From NCBI GenBank assembly GCA_016205055.1, contig JACQJK010000097.1, forward strand, positions 1 to 15,607: a DNA stretch of 15,607 nt. Reading direction: 5' to 3'. The stretch comes from Candidatus Doudnabacteria bacterium (lineage in GTDB: Bacteria > Patescibacteriota > Doudnabacteria > UBA920 > 2-01-FULL-50-11). Position 1 is the stretch's first letter; the number at the start of each line of letters is the position of its first letter. Shown here one piece after another: positions 5,797 through 12,257 of the stretch. The position numbers and the translations under genes were made by a program. The notes under the pieces were generated by a model. That model had not been told where the DNA came from. It ran no database searches and worked only from the letters and a program-made list of their open reading frames with translations.

Positions 5797-7118
5797 TCAA
5801 TACCGGGGATGGTAAATTGACTGGCGAATTCGACGACTTCTTTTTTCACTTCTTGAACAAGGGAGTGCTTCTCTAGTCTGCCCACAAAATCTTTGACGGA
5901 CGCGGCACGTTTTTTCGGATCCCCGGGCAATTCCGTTTTTGCGAACTCTTTAACAATTATGGCAATCCATTTGCCAATTTGCGCCATATCACTCTCCTTC
6001 ATCCCGCGATGAGTCAGGGATGGAGTTCCCAGGCGAATACCCGAAGAATAGTAGGGCGGAGATGGATCGTTGGGAATAGGACTTTTGTTCGTGCTAATAC
6101 CTGCCGCTTCCAAGGCTTTTTCAATAAAAATCCCCCGCCCTGGCCCAAAGGGCCGCAAATCAATCAGCATCAAATGATTGTCCGTGCCTCCTGAAATGAG
6201 ACGCAATCCATTCTCTATGAGTGAATCGGCCAAAGCTTTGGCATTTGATACCACTTGCTTGGCCCAATTTTTGAACTCTGCGGCCATCGCCTCTTCCAGT
6301 GCCACGGCAATCCCTGCGATTGCGTGCTCATGAGGGCCCCCCTGCATGCCCGGAAATACCGCTCGATCAATTTGTTCTCTTAATTCTTTCTTGCAGAAAA
6401 TCATCGCGGCTCTGGGCCCTCGGAGAGTTTTGTGCGTTGTTGTAGTGACCACGTCTGTGAATGGAAACGGTGAAGGGTGAACGCCGCCAATTATAAGTCC
6501 TGAAATATGAGAGGTGTCTGCCATAGAGATTGCATCAACTTCTTTGGCGATCTCATGAATTTTTTGAAAATCAATCAAACGAGGATAAGCTGTAAAACCG
6601 GAAAGAATGATTTTTGGTTTATGTTCCTTAGCCATTTTGGCGATCGCGTCATAATCAAGCTGTTCGGTTTGCGGATCCACGCCGTAGTGAACAAATCGGA
6701 AGGCTCGTCCTGACAAGCTCACGGGTGAGCCGTGAGTCAAATGCCCGCCATGATCAAGCCGCATGGCCATAATTGTATCGCCGAATTCAAGAAGGCCGAG
6801 ATAAACGGCCAAATTGGCTGGCGAACCGGAATACGGCTGAACGTTCACGTGATAATCCTCCGCGCCAAAAACTTTTTTCGCGCGCTTCTGACACAGCCGC
6901 TCCAGCTCATCAACATTCACGCAACCGCCGTAATAACGCTTGCCCGGATAATTTTCCGCATATTTATCATTGAAGATGCTGCCGATCGCTTCCAAAACTG
7001 CGGAAGAAGCATAAGACTCGGAGGGAATCATCTCCAGCCCCTCTTTCTGCCTTTTTTCTTCCTTTTTTATGAGCTCGTAAATTTCGGGATCTTGGTTTTT
7101 GAGTGTTTGATAGTTCAT
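5793..7118 (-). CDS. glyA: Serine hydroxymethyltransferase
   Basis: 441 residues, close to the usual bacterial length of about 420. This PLP enzyme of the cytosol interconverts serine and glycine and supplies methylene-tetrahydrofolate. Motifs: PSESYASSAV (catalytic Glu34), KYAENYPGKRYYGG (53-65), LDHGGHLTHGSP (121-132), DTSHISG with Asp201 and His204 near PLP, and VVTTTTHKTLRGPR with the Schiff-base Lys230. The C-terminal NDPSPPYYSSGIRLGTPSLT closes the substrate site. The active-site set is complete; DTSH replaces the more common DMAH. It is probably its own unit. Its ATG lies 12 bases from the MITE-like element at 7131-7204, which forms part of the 5' region, and no SD site is present. Downstream, its stop overlaps the regulator's promoter. 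Confidence 0.96.
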   Translation of the reverse strand: MNYQTLKNQDPEIYELIKKEEKRQKEGLEMIPSESYASSAVLEAIGSIFNDKYAENYPGKRYYGGCVNVDELERLCQKRAKKVFGAEDYHVNVQPYSGSPANLAVYLGLLEFGDTIMAMRLDHGGHLTHGSPVSLSGRAFRFVHYGVDPQTEQLDYDAIAKMAKEHKPKIILSGFTAYPRLIDFQKIHEIAKEVDAISMADTSHISGLIIGGVHPSPFPFTDVVTTTTHKTLRGPRAAMIFCKKELREQIDRAVFPGMQGGPHEHAIAGIAVALEEAMAAEFKNWAKQVVSNAKALADSLIENGLRLISGGTDNHLMLIDLRPFGPGRGIFIEKALEAAGISTNKSPIPNDPSPPYYSSGIRLGTPSLTHRGMKESDMAQIGKWIAIIVKEFAKTELPGDPKKRAASVKDFVGRLEKHSLVQEVKKEVVEFASQFTIPGID

Positions 7119-7130
7119 GTCTGCTGCTTT

Positions 7131-7204
7131 GTCATTCCCGCGAAGGCGGGAATCCAGATTACGAATAAACGGGTATAGATTCCCCGATCAAGTCGGGGAA
7201 TGAC
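7131..7204. repeat. MITE-like palindromic repeat upstream of glyA
   Basis: A 74-bp element with terminal inverted repeats GTCATTCCC (7131-7139) and GGGAATGAC (7196-7204). Each half contains its own hairpin: ATTCCCGC-gaag-GCGGGAAT on the left and ATTCCCCGA-tcaag-TCGGGGAAT on the right. Its plus-strand translation includes VIPAKAGIQ, a phrase I know from spurious ORFs over a very widespread intergenic repeat family. It sits in the 5' region of glyA, where its two stem-loops would be transcribed if the promoter is upstream. The rest of 7205-7296 holds no gene and no clear promoter. Confidence 0.75.
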
Positions 7205-7296
7205 AAACCCCTACCACTCCAAGTCTCGATATCTTATTTGAAACTTGAACTGGCTCATATTCGTAAAACTCGGATGAGAGATTCACACGCTGTTTC

Positions 7297-7947
7297 TCAA
7301 AACTTTAAAGCATCCTTGATCCTCTGCTTGCTTACCGGCCCTTGTCTTAGAATTCTAACACGTCCGCCTGTTATGGCAACCACCGTTGACGGCTTAACGC
7401 GCGGCAACCGGCCGGCATCCAAAATTAAATCCGGCTGATATTTTCTACCTCGAAACTGTTTTAGGACCTCCTCGGGTGAATAGCTGGCCGGTAAGCCTGA
7501 GATATTAGCGGAAGTGGTGGTGATTGGCCGGCCAAGTTTTTTGACCAAAGCAAGCGTAATCTTATTATCCGACATACGAATGCCCAAAGTGCCGATACCG
7601 GCAGACAGAAGTCGCAAAGACCTCTCTTTTAACCCTCTCTTTCTCCCCCTTACTCTAAGGGGGAGAACAACGGTAAGGGGGCCGGGTAAAAATCTCTTGG
7701 AAAGTTTTTCTGCTTGCCTGCCCAACACCACCAGTTTCTTGGCCATACTTAATGAAGAAACAATCACGTGAACCGGTTTTTTAAAATTCCGCCCTTTTAG
7801 GCGGTACAATTTTTTCACTGCCACTGGGTTTGTTGCGTCCACGGCCAAACCATACGAGGTGTCCGTGGGGTAAACCACGCTTTTTCCGGCCCGCAATAAT
7901 TGCGCCGCCAACTTAATACCTTGATCGTCCGGCTTGACTATGAGCAT
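7297..7947 (-). CDS. tsaC: L-threonylcarbamoyladenylate synthase (TsaC/Sua5/YrdC family)
   Basis: 216 residues from the ATG at 7947; a TTG three bases earlier is in frame but less likely. The enzyme makes threonylcarbamoyl-AMP from threonine, bicarbonate and ATP, the first step of the t6A37 modification of ANN-decoding tRNAs. Motifs: YPTDTSYGLA (26-35), LKGRNFKKP (50-58), LPGPLTVVLP (87-96), TTSANISG (144-151) and STVV (187-190). It has the YrdC domain only, with no C-terminal Sua5 domain. Residues about 97-110 are extra and basic. They are encoded by and next to a 27-bp palindrome (7641-7667), which appears to have been inserted in frame between two strands. The gene is divergent from the 73-residue plus-strand gene, whose promoter overlaps its first codons. 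Confidence 0.93.
   Translation of the reverse strand: MLIVKPDDQGIKLAAQLLRAGKSVVYPTDTSYGLAVDATNPVAVKKLYRLKGRNFKKPVHVIVSSLSMAKKLVVLGRQAEKLSKRFLPGPLTVVLPLRVRGRKRGLKERSLRLLSAGIGTLGIRMSDNKITLALVKKLGRPITTTSANISGLPASYSPEEVLKQFRGRKYQPDLILDAGRLPRVKPSTVVAITGGRVRILRQGPVSKQRIKDALKF
7641..7667. repeat. Perfect 12-bp inverted repeat inside tsaC
   Basis: Arms TTCTCCCCCTTA and TAAGGGGGAGAA flank a 3-base centre (CTC). It lies in the coding sequence at residues about 94-103, where TsaC proteins normally have a short loop, and adds basic residues without breaking the frame. This resembles an in-frame palindromic repeat insertion. Confidence 0.7.
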
Positions 7948-7961
7948 CAAAAAATGATAAA
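7934..7961 (+). promoter_or_regulatory. Promoter of the 73-residue plus-strand gene
   Basis: TTGACT (7934-7939), a 16-base spacer and GATAAA (7956-7961) on the plus strand. It overlaps the first codons of tsaC on the other strand, so the two divergent genes could interfere with each other. Confidence 0.45.
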
Positions 7962-7985
7962 CTTTTTTGCGCCAAGGAGGGCACT

Positions 7986-8207
7986 ATGCAACTACGATGG
8001 GAGTGTAGGGATGCCGACGGCTGCGGTCGGAACGGCTTGGTGGAATTCACGGACGGGATGCGGCTAACCGAACTGGCGGAAAGAGTGTTGGAGTCGCACC
8101 GCGCAACCTCACCGAACTGCGAAGCCGACTGGCCACAAATGCCCATGTCGCTCCCGGGGCCGATCAGCACGCTCCATCAGGTAGCCGCCGACACCGGACA
8201 GGCGTAG
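7986..8207 (+). CDS. Unrecognised 73-residue cysteine-containing protein
   Basis: 73 residues starting MQLRWECRDADGCGRNGLVE. It is the only convincing plus-strand gene here. AAGGAGG lies six bases before the ATG, a promoter lies at 7934-7961 and an intrinsic terminator at 8236-8260, so it is a complete single-gene unit. Cysteines 7 and 13 near the N terminus and Cys45 could bind metal, but no classical zinc knuckle is present. A predicted helix (LTELAERVLESHRA) fills the middle. The C-terminal half contains PQMPMSLPGP and looks flexible. No transmembrane segment or signal peptide. The gene is GC-rich, as is the 131-residue gene at 3494-3889. I do not recognise the family and propose no function. 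Confidence 0.65.
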   Translation: MQLRWECRDADGCGRNGLVEFTDGMRLTELAERVLESHRATSPNCEADWPQMPMSLPGPISTLHQVAADTGQA

Positions 8208-8235
8208 CAGCAGCCGGCGGCATCACACTTTCAGT

Positions 8236-8260
8236 AACGCCACAGGGCGTTTTTTATTTT
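8236..8260 (+). terminator. Intrinsic terminator after the 73-residue gene
   Basis: AACGCC (8236-8241), loop ACAG and GGCGTT (8246-8251) form a perfect six-pair stem followed by TTTTATTTT on the plus strand. It also lies in the convergent gap before the end of the nucleotidyltransferase gene, but has no T-run on the minus strand. Confidence 0.75.
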
Positions 8261-8276
8261 CTTTCCCCACCGCCAA

Positions 8277-8975
8277 TCACGATCTCTCTTCATTTTTCAA
8301 AAAAACTTGCAAGTCCTGGGGGCTCGTCACCTTGTGCCACCAAGAAGCGCGAACCAGGTCAAAACGGGTACCGTTTTTAAGCATCTGCAGCATGGTCTGG
8401 GGCAGACCGAATTCCGAAGTTTTATTTTCAGCGCGGACCATGGGTAGATCAAAATAGCGCTCGTCCAAAACGTAAGCCGCGCAGTTTACCAAGCTACCTT
8501 TTTGCAATCGTTCTCCCTCCACGATGTCAAACACCCTGCCGCTCTCGTCTAGCTTTACCACGCCCGGCGTCCCCATGTCCAGTTCTCCACCCTTGACTTC
8601 CAAAACTAACAAGCTCAAGGGGTGCTTAATCATTGCGACTAAATCCTTCTTTGCGTACAAATCATCGCCCATCAGCACTAAAAACCGACCGCGCAACACG
8701 TCTTTGCACAAATCGAGAGCGTGACCCGTGCCCAGAAGCTCCTTCTGTTCGATATGGATGACCTTTCTGCCGTTATAAGACGTCCCAATTAACTCCTTGA
8801 TCTGATCTCCCAAATAGCCAACTACCAAAACCACTTCGTTAATCTCGTTTGGCAGCGCGTGAAAATTATGCTCGAGCAATGATTTATTCTCGATCGTCAA
8901 AAGCGGTTTGGGCCTATTTGAAGTAAGGTTTCCCATTCGGGTTCCTAAACCTGCGGCTAGGATGACTGCTTGCAT
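8277..8975 (-). CDS. Sugar-phosphate nucleotidyltransferase (GlmU/RmlA-like domain)
   Basis: 232 residues, a single nucleotidyltransferase domain without the left-handed beta-helix of GlmU. Such enzymes activate sugar-1-phosphates with an NTP to give NDP-sugars for cell-envelope glycans. Motifs: LAAGLGTRMG (6-15) and RPKPLL (21-26) bind the nucleotide phosphate and sugar; QKELLGTGHAL (77-87); GDDLYA (103-108) carries a metal-binding aspartate. SEFGLPQTM (187-195) sits where the sugar-binding loop is expected. The usual late D-[VI]-G-T-P motif reads HKVTSPQD, so a common metal ligand seems absent; activity may be altered or the ligand supplied elsewhere. The ATG lies two bases after the leuS stop, so it is cotranscribed with leuS and has no own SD site. 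Confidence 0.82.
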   Translation of the reverse strand: MQAVILAAGLGTRMGNLTSNRPKPLLTIENKSLLEHNFHALPNEINEVVLVVGYLGDQIKELIGTSYNGRKVIHIEQKELLGTGHALDLCKDVLRGRFLVLMGDDLYAKKDLVAMIKHPLSLLVLEVKGGELDMGTPGVVKLDESGRVFDIVEGERLQKGSLVNCAAYVLDERYFDLPMVRAENKTSEFGLPQTMLQMLKNGTRFDLVRASWWHKVTSPQDLQVFLKNEERS

Positions 8976-8977
8976 TT

Positions 8978-11900
8978 TTATTCAACAACGAAGTTAATCA
9001 TTTTTCCCGAAACGTAAACGCGCCGCAGGATGGTCTTGCCCGCAATATGCGCTTCAATTTTTGGAGAGTTCAGCGCCTGGTTTTCGATTTCGTTTTGAGT
9101 AAGATCAGCCGGGACCAGAATCACATCGCGCACCCGACCGTTAATCGAAACTGGAATTTTTAGCATCTGCTCCGCGATCAATGCTTCCTCGTACCTCGGC
9201 CAAGATTCCAGATGCACAGACTTTTTATTGCCGAGGTTCCTCCATAACTCCTCGGCCAAATAAGGCGCAAAAGGGGCTAATAACAGTAAGAAAATTTCCA
9301 ACTGCTTGCTCGTGACTTCCGCGACGTTTTCGTCAAACTTGTTAATTAAAATCATCAGCGCCGACACAGCCGTATTGAATTTCATATCCTCTAAATCCGC
9401 CGTGACTTTTTTGATGGTTTTATGCAACAGCCGCTCCAGCTCTTCCGCCCTTTCAGTTTTGTCCGCCGCGGCGGACAATTCCCCTCCGCCGCGGCGGATG
9501 GGTTTTTCATGATATACTCGCCAAACCCGATCCAAAAACCGCCTGGCTCCCAACACCCCCCGCGTGTCCCACGGCACCATCTGGCCAAACGGCGCAAGGA
9601 ACATCTCATAAAGGCGCAAAGTATCTGCCCCGTGTTCGGCGACGACCTGGTCGGGGTTGATGACGTTACCAAACGATTTTGACATTTTTCTCCCGTCCTC
9701 GCCCAGAATCACTCCGTGCGAAGTCCGCTTGGCGTAAGGTTCCGGGCCGGGAACAAGTTTTTGATCGAACAAGAATTTATAAATAAACCGCGAGTAAAGC
9801 AAGTGCAAAGTGGTGTGTTCCATGCCGCCGTTGTACAAATCAACTCCTCCTACGCCCTTCGGGCTTCGGAAGGACGCGGCGGCATCCAAGCTCTGCTGCC
9901 CCATCCAATATTCAAGTTTATTCCGAGCTGCAAACTCTTTTGCATTCTTCGGGTCGGTATAACGGATAAAATACCAATTAGACCCGGCCCAGTTGGGCAT
10001 GGTGTCCGTTTCGCGGCGCGCAGGCCGTGCGCAAGCAGGACAATTTGTATTGACGAATGATTTGATTGCAGCCAAGGGTGATTCGCCGCTTTTGGTGGGT
10101 TCATAATGTTTTACGTTTGGCAACAACACCGGCAAGTCTTTTTCCGGCACGGGGACCGCTCCGCAATGATCACAATAAATAATCGGAATCGGCTCGCCCC
10201 AATAGTGCTGGCGGGAAAAAATCCAGTCGCGCAGCTTATACGACACCGCCGGACGCCCCAATCCTTGCGCTTGCAGGTCCAAAGCGATTTTTTTTCTGGC
10301 CTGGACCGAGTCCGAACCGGTATATTTTCCGGAATTAACCAGCGTTCCTTCTCCCGTCCAGCATTCAGCTTCTAAGTCAATATCGTGTCGGCCGACGGCG
10401 GACGGCGGGGGCAGGTCATCGCGGGAATCGACGCTCGGCGGCTTGATCACTTGGAGAATGGGTAGTTTGAACTTCTTGGCAAAAACAAAATCGCGTTCAT
10501 CATGCGCCGGCACGGCCATAATCGCTCCCGTACCATAGCTGGCCAGGACATAATCCGCCACCCAAATGGGTATTGTCCGGCCGGTCAGAGGGTGCTTGGC
10601 GCGCAATCCCTTCAACTCAACGCCGGTTTTTTCCCGCTCCTCGGCGGTTCTGCTAATGTCGGTTTTTTTCATGGCGCGCTCGACATAAGCCGCCGCTTCT
10701 TTGAGATTCCAGACCCCGGAGCCAGAACGCCGCATCGCAAGATAGGAAGCAACAATGGGGTTCTCGGGGGCTAAAACTAAATAAGTTGCTCCGAACAAAG
10801 TGTCAGCGCGGGTGGTGAAGGTTTTCACTTTCGGAACCAGATGTTCTAAGATGGCCGGTTCTTGATCACTGGTAAAATGGGGCTCTTGGCTCTCCACGGC
10901 AAAAAATTCCCCTGCTAAACCGCGAGCGAGTTTCTCGCCCTGCTCGACGGGTACGGCGTAGTCGTTGCGGTCGGAAAGAACTTTGACAAAACCGACTTTT
11001 TTTCGAACTTCCTTCAAATTGAACCTCCACACAAAATCCTTCTCGTAGGGGCGGGGATGATCTTTGAACTTCGGTTCCAAAAATCCGCCGGCAAAAACCA
11101 GCCCGGCGACCCGAGTTGAGAGCCGCTCAACCGCCTTTACGGCGACCGGCCCGCCCAAACTGTGTCCCAAGATGATGGTGTTCTCGTCAAACTTCACATT
11201 CTTCAAAACAAACTCCACCTGTTCTTTCTCCACAGGACGGGAAGAATGCGGCAATTCTGGAGCGATGACGCGGTAGCCCCGTTTTTCCAAGGCGGTTTTC
11301 AGCCAAGGGAAAAAATTTTTCTTGGCCGAGCCGGTGTAGCCGTGCAGTAAGACAAAATTGAAATGGCCTGCGAGCGGAAACTCAATTTCCGCGCCCTCGC
11401 TTTTGCCAATCCAGTTGATTTGCTGGGTTTTCACCCGCTCCGGAAAATCCACCATCCTCAAATCGTCAATCAGCCGGTCGGCGTATTTCGTAATTTTAAT
11501 CAACCACTGTTTTATGAGTTTTTTAACCACCTCGGTTCCGCAACGCTCGTGCCGCCCATTAACCACCTCCTCGTTAGCAAGCCCGGTTTTGCAATTCGGG
11601 CACCAGTTGATGGGAATCTCGGCCCGGTAAGCCAGTCCGCGGGCGTAAAGCTGTAAAAAAATCCACTGGGTCCACTTGTAATACAAAGGGTCGGTCGTGT
11701 CCACAGCCCGCGACCAATCAAAAGACAGACCCAACGATTTGAGTTGGCGCGTGAAAATTTTGATGTTGCTGCGAGTAGCGAGGCGAGGATGGATTTTATT
11801 TTTTATTGCAAAATTTTCCGTGGGCAGGCCAAAAGCGTCGAAGCCAATGGGAAAAAGCACGTTATGGCCGTTCATCCGGCGGAACCGCGCAATGGCGTCG

Positions 11901-12079
11901 ATCGCGGTGTAGGTCCGGACGTGCCCGACGTGCAGGCCTTCGCCGGAAGGATAAGGAAATTCCACCAACGCGTAATACTTTTTCTTGCTCGAGAAATCTT
12001 GAGCGCGCCAAAACTTCTTGGCTTCCCAGTGCTTTTGCCAATATTTTTCAATTTTTTTGTGATTATATCTTTTACCCAT
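8978..12079 (-). CDS. leuS: Leucyl-tRNA synthetase with an alpha/beta hydrolase domain inserted in the CP1 editing domain
   Basis: 1033 residues from the ATG at 12079; an in-frame GTG two codons upstream (12085) is possible. Bacterial LeuRS is usually about 800-880. It charges tRNA-Leu and edits mischarged products. Catalytic core: GLHVGH (48-53), KMSKS (798-802), WCPNC (159-163) and CDHC/CPAC zinc-type pairs (about 636-639 and 680-683). Editing domain: TTRADT (422-427) and AHDERD with Asp530, both intact. Between EIEFPL and KVKTFTTR lies an extra 178 residues (about 239-416) that read as an RBBP9/YdeN-type serine hydrolase: HGYTGS, GHSLGG with Ser307, Asp373 in SDRNDYAVP, and His401. Two or three shorter insertions coincide with GC-rich palindromes (about 553-564, 730-745, 861-873). 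A weak -10 (TAGAAT) about 80 bases upstream may start the leuS-nucleotidyltransferase operon. Confidence 0.95.
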   Translation of the reverse strand: MGKRYNHKKIEKYWQKHWEAKKFWRAQDFSSKKKYYALVEFPYPSGEGLHVGHVRTYTAIDAIARFRRMNGHNVLFPIGFDAFGLPTENFAIKNKIHPRLATRSNIKIFTRQLKSLGLSFDWSRAVDTTDPLYYKWTQWIFLQLYARGLAYRAEIPINWCPNCKTGLANEEVVNGRHERCGTEVVKKLIKQWLIKITKYADRLIDDLRMVDFPERVKTQQINWIGKSEGAEIEFPLAGHFNFVLLHGYTGSAKKNFFPWLKTALEKRGYRVIAPELPHSSRPVEKEQVEFVLKNVKFDENTIILGHSLGGPVAVKAVERLSTRVAGLVFAGGFLEPKFKDHPRPYEKDFVWRFNLKEVRKKVGFVKVLSDRNDYAVPVEQGEKLARGLAGEFFAVESQEPHFTSDQEPAILEHLVPKVKTFTTRADTLFGATYLVLAPENPIVASYLAMRRSGSGVWNLKEAAAYVERAMKKTDISRTAEEREKTGVELKGLRAKHPLTGRTIPIWVADYVLASYGTGAIMAVPAHDERDFVFAKKFKLPILQVIKPPSVDSRDDLPPPSAVGRHDIDLEAECWTGEGTLVNSGKYTGSDSVQARKKIALDLQAQGLGRPAVSYKLRDWIFSRQHYWGEPIPIIYCDHCGAVPVPEKDLPVLLPNVKHYEPTKSGESPLAAIKSFVNTNCPACARPARRETDTMPNWAGSNWYFIRYTDPKNAKEFAARNKLEYWMGQQSLDAAASFRSPKGVGGVDLYNGGMEHTTLHLLYSRFIYKFLFDQKLVPGPEPYAKRTSHGVILGEDGRKMSKSFGNVINPDQVVAEHGADTLRLYEMFLAPFGQMVPWDTRGVLGARRFLDRVWRVYHEKPIRRGGGELSAAADKTERAEELERLLHKTIKKVTADLEDMKFNTAVSALMILINKFDENVAEVTSKQLEIFLLLLAPFAPYLAEELWRNLGNKKSVHLESWPRYEEALIAEQMLKIPVSINGRVRDVILVPADLTQNEIENQALNSPKIEAHIAGKTILRRVYVSGKMINFVVE
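9462..9498. repeat. Tandem copies of a perfect 14-bp palindrome inside leuS
   Basis: TCCGCCGCGGCGGA occurs at 9462-9475 and 9485-9498, nine bases apart. Each copy is its own reverse complement. In leuS they encode residues about 861-873 (RRGGGELSAAAD), a low-complexity stretch in the region joining the catalytic core to the anticodon-binding domain. The frame is kept. Confidence 0.75.
9846..9893. repeat. GC-rich hairpin-forming insert in leuS
   Basis: The segment contains GCCC-ttc-GGGC and related short inverted repeats, and encodes SLDAAASFRSPKGVGG (residues about 730-745). These residues interrupt the usual LeuRS motif that runs into DLYNGGMEHTTLHLLY. It looks like an in-frame repeat insertion, but the palindrome is short and imperfect. 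Confidence 0.4.
10832..11365 (-). other. Inserted RBBP9/YdeN-like serine hydrolase domain within LeuRS
   Basis: These 178 codons lie wholly inside leuS, between the first CP1 strand (EIEFPLAG) and the threonine-rich editing strand (KTFTTRADT). Order of elements: VLLHGYTGS (oxyanion loop), FFPWLKTALEKRGYRVIAP, ELPHSSRP, a nucleophile elbow IILGHSLGGP (Ser307), a strand LVFAGGF, VKVLSDRNDYAVPV (Asp373) and a late histidine in QEPHFTSDQEP (His401), then helix AILEHLVP. This is the full strand order and triad of the RBBP9/YdeN family, nearly the normal free-standing length (about 180-190). The insertion point is a surface hairpin of CP1, so the synthetase fold could remain intact. Confidence 0.85.
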
Positions 12080-12168
12080 TGGCACTGTCGAGAAACTTAA
12101 AAAAATCTTTTAAAACCTATCAGCCAACTTTGCAGTTTATGGTCCCGCGAAATTAATTCTACAATACT

Positions 12169-12252
12169 TTAACTCTCCTTAAAAGCGCCCGGATCTTTGA
12201 TTACGGCGTATTCGCGGGGTTGCCGAACTTGCTTTTGAATGGATCGGTCCAT
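12169..12252 (-). CDS. Possible 27-residue small ORF between the TatD-type gene and leuS
   Basis: The frame starts at ATG 12252, five bases after the TatD-type stop, and reads MDRSIQKQVRQPREYAVIKD up to a TAA at 12169-12171. It is hydrophilic and has no SD site. It could be a small protein cotranscribed with the nuclease gene, a decayed gene end, or chance. The remaining gap to leuS (12086-12168) is AT-rich, with a TAGAAT box that may be the leuS -10. Confidence 0.2.
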   Translation of the reverse strand: MDRSIQKQVRQPREYAVIKDPGAFKES

Positions 12253-12257
12253 AAATT

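Noticed and set aside
6732..7178. 148-residue plus-strand frame ending in VIPAKAGIQ
   Set aside because: It is antisense to glyA and its tail is the translation of the MITE-like repeat, a common source of false genes.
399..7222. Shared 11-mer TTGGAGTGGTA near 400 and 7210 as a common regulatory motif
   Set aside because: Dozens of shared 11-mers are expected by chance in a window this size, and the second copy has no clear promoter.
4801..8350. Similar WWH-x-VT tails in the 2H phosphoesterase and the nucleotidyltransferase, with similar DNA
   Set aside because: Too short to separate from chance; the surrounding sequence is unrelated.
11744..12156. Plus-strand frames of 116-118 residues opposite the 5' end of leuS
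   Set aside because: Shadow frames of the conserved LeuRS N terminus.
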